Below the pieces are notes generated by a model, which saw only the letters and a program-made list of their open reading frames with translations, had not been told where the DNA came from and did no database searches. DNA of 6,450 nucleotides. Source: Desulfurococcales archaeon. Lineage in GTDB: Archaea > Thermoproteota > Thermoprotei_A > Sulfolobales > Desulfurococcaceae. This document shows positions 5,613-6,450 of the stretch, piece after piece. The translations under genes were made by a program, and so were the position numbers. The stretch is from the NCBI GenBank assembly GCA_026985375.1, contig JALSQP010000152.1, positions 1 to 6,450 of the forward strand. The letters run 5' to 3'. Each line of letters starts with the position of its first letter. Within the stretch, counting starts at the first letter, position 1.

Positions 5613-6388
5613 CAGGATTCGATCCGTTCGTGCTTGCCGAGAAGGTTAGAGAAAAAATTGTGCAAGTAAGGAACGGCATAGAGTATAGGATGTACTATAG
5701 GTTCCGCGGGGGCAAATGGTATGGAGGTATAGCGACAGGCGATGTTGTAGGATGCAATCTTAGATGCAAGTTCTGCTGGTCATGGAGGTATAGCCATGAA
5801 TGCAAGAATGGTAAATTCTATAATGCATATCGGGTTTTCCGCAGATTAATCGATATCGCATCTAGAAGAAGATACAGGTATCTACGTCTAAGCGGTGGTG
5901 AACCGACGCTGTCGCAACAGCATTTGTTACAATTACTTGATCTAGTAGACGGGACCGATTACCTATTTATTCTAGAGACCAATGGTCTTCTCATAGGCTA
6001 TGACAAGAAGTTTACAGAAAAACTTGCTAGCCACAAATCACTTATTGTAAGAGTATCGTTTAAAGGCGCTTCACCCGATGAGTTCGAGAGGCTGACCGGG
6101 GCTTCGGAGAAATTTTACGATTATCAGTTCAAAGCCCTCGAAAATCTTATCGATGCAGGCCTCGAGCCTGGTGAGAGGGTGTATCCGGCAATAATGCTTA
6201 GCTTCTCAGAGCCTGAGAACATTAAATGTTTTATTGAGAGACTCAAATCAATAGATCCTGCTCTTCCAGGATCAATAGATCCTGAGTACGTTATCCTTTA
6301 TCCACACGTCGTAGAGCTTATGAAGAGATACGGGTTAAAGCCTAAGAAAGCATTTAGGCCAAACGGATTACCAGGATTTATGATCTAG
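5609..6388 (+). CDS. Radical SAM superfamily protein, function unknown
   Basis: This 259-residue protein carries the radical SAM cluster motif C-X3-C-X2-C (C49, C53, C56, in GCNLRCKFCWSW), which binds the 4Fe-4S cluster that cleaves S-adenosylmethionine. The SAM-contacting SGGEP lies at 95-99 and LETNGLL at 122-128, as in pyruvate formate-lyase-activating-enzyme-like members. VRVSFKGASPDEFERLTG (147-164) is typical of the strand and helix that follow in that group. There are no extra cysteine-rich (SPASM/twitch) domains: only C65 and C207 remain, so it should hold one cluster. The length suits a compact archaeal radical SAM protein rather than the longer TYW1 or MiaB families. Translation is coupled to the upstream DNA glycosylase. 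A role in nucleic-acid repair or modification, or activation of another enzyme, is possible from context only; the substrate is not known. Confidence 0.88.
   Translation: MTGFDPFVLAEKVREKIVQVRNGIEYRMYYRFRGGKWYGGIATGDVVGCNLRCKFCWSWRYSHECKNGKFYNAYRVFRRLIDIASRRRYRYLRLSGGEPTLSQQHLLQLLDLVDGTDYLFILETNGLLIGYDKKFTEKLASHKSLIVRVSFKGASPDEFERLTGASEKFYDYQFKALENLIDAGLEPGERVYPAIMLSFSEPENIKCFIERLKSIDPALPGSIDPEYVILYPHVVELMKRYGLKPKKAFRPNGLPGFMI
6247..6284 (+). repeat. Short direct repeat with nested 7-bp hairpin inside the radical SAM gene
   Basis: ATCAATAGATCCTG occurs at 6247-6260 and again at 6271-6284, a 24-nt period that keeps the frame and repeats Ser-Ile-Asp-Pro at residues 214-217 and 222-225. Within it GATCCTG (6254-6260) and CAGGATC (6267-6273) form a perfect 7-bp stem with a 6-nt loop. 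It is probably a small in-frame duplication; a regulatory role is not indicated. Confidence 0.55.
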
Positions 6389-6408
6389 ACTCTCCTACCA
6401 CATTAGGA

Positions 6409-6416
6409 TTTTTAAA
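6409..6416 (+). promoter_or_regulatory. TTTTTAAA element: T-run terminator or TATA box of a gene beyond the window
   Basis: TTTTTAAA lies 21 nt after the radical SAM stop codon. Read as a TATA box it would start transcription near 6438 for a plus-strand gene just outside the window; read as a T-run it could end the glycosylase/radical SAM message. The nearby ATG at 6424 is too close to be served by this TATA. The sequence does not decide between the two. Confidence 0.35.
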
Positions 6417-6450
6417 CCATATTATGTTGAAAAGAAAAAGATATACTAAC

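Noticed and set aside
6424..6450. ATG-initiated start of a new plus-strand gene (Met-Leu-Lys-Arg-Lys...)
   Set aside because: Only nine codons are visible, no ribosome-binding site, and the nearest TATA-like element is too close for a transcript to include this ATG.

Overview
The window looks like chromosomal DNA of a thermophilic archaeon, most likely a crenarchaeon of the Desulfurococcales type. Reasons: arginine codons are mostly AGA/AGG, ATA (Ile) and CTA (Leu) are frequent, start regions carry TATA-like boxes (TATATA, TTTATAT) at archaeal spacing, genes are tightly packed with 4-8 nt overlaps, and the encoded proteins read like archaeal family members. The lineage is inferred from style, not proven. 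No tRNA, rRNA, CRISPR array, insertion sequence or attachment site was seen.

Left block (1-3368, all on the minus strand), in transcription order: a 496-499 residue coiled-coil protein of unknown function, a 12-helix-type MFS permease that overlaps it by 8 nt, and, 34 nt further on, a canonical ornithine carbamoyltransferase (argF) whose C-terminal third runs off the window. A TATA box at 3406-3411 fits a single promoter for this likely operon.

Centre (3369-4650): a short divergent promoter region, then a plus-strand gene for a second, clearly different carbamoyltransferase. It has the proline-rich loop of the knotted carbamoyltransferases (N-acetylornithine/N-succinylornithine carbamoyltransferases and YgeW) and an ArgF-like C-terminal helix. 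Its substrate-specificity positions match none of the characterised members. It is visibly richer in GC and codon-polished compared with the next gene, which suggests high expression. A T-rich/pyrimidine tract ends it.

Right block (4651-6388, plus strand): a divergent endonuclease III-like HhH-GPD DNA glycosylase with an intact Cys-X6-Cys-X2-Cys-X5-Cys iron-sulfur motif, then a radical SAM protein whose ATG overlaps the glycosylase stop codon (ATGA). The two should be translated together. The last 62 nt hold a T-run/TATA-like element but no gene that can be supported.

The two most interesting points are the carbamoyltransferase of unassigned substrate, divergent from an operon holding a classical OTCase and a transporter, and the coupled glycosylase/radical SAM pair, which may be an undescribed nucleic-acid repair or modification unit. 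Both functional readings are inference.
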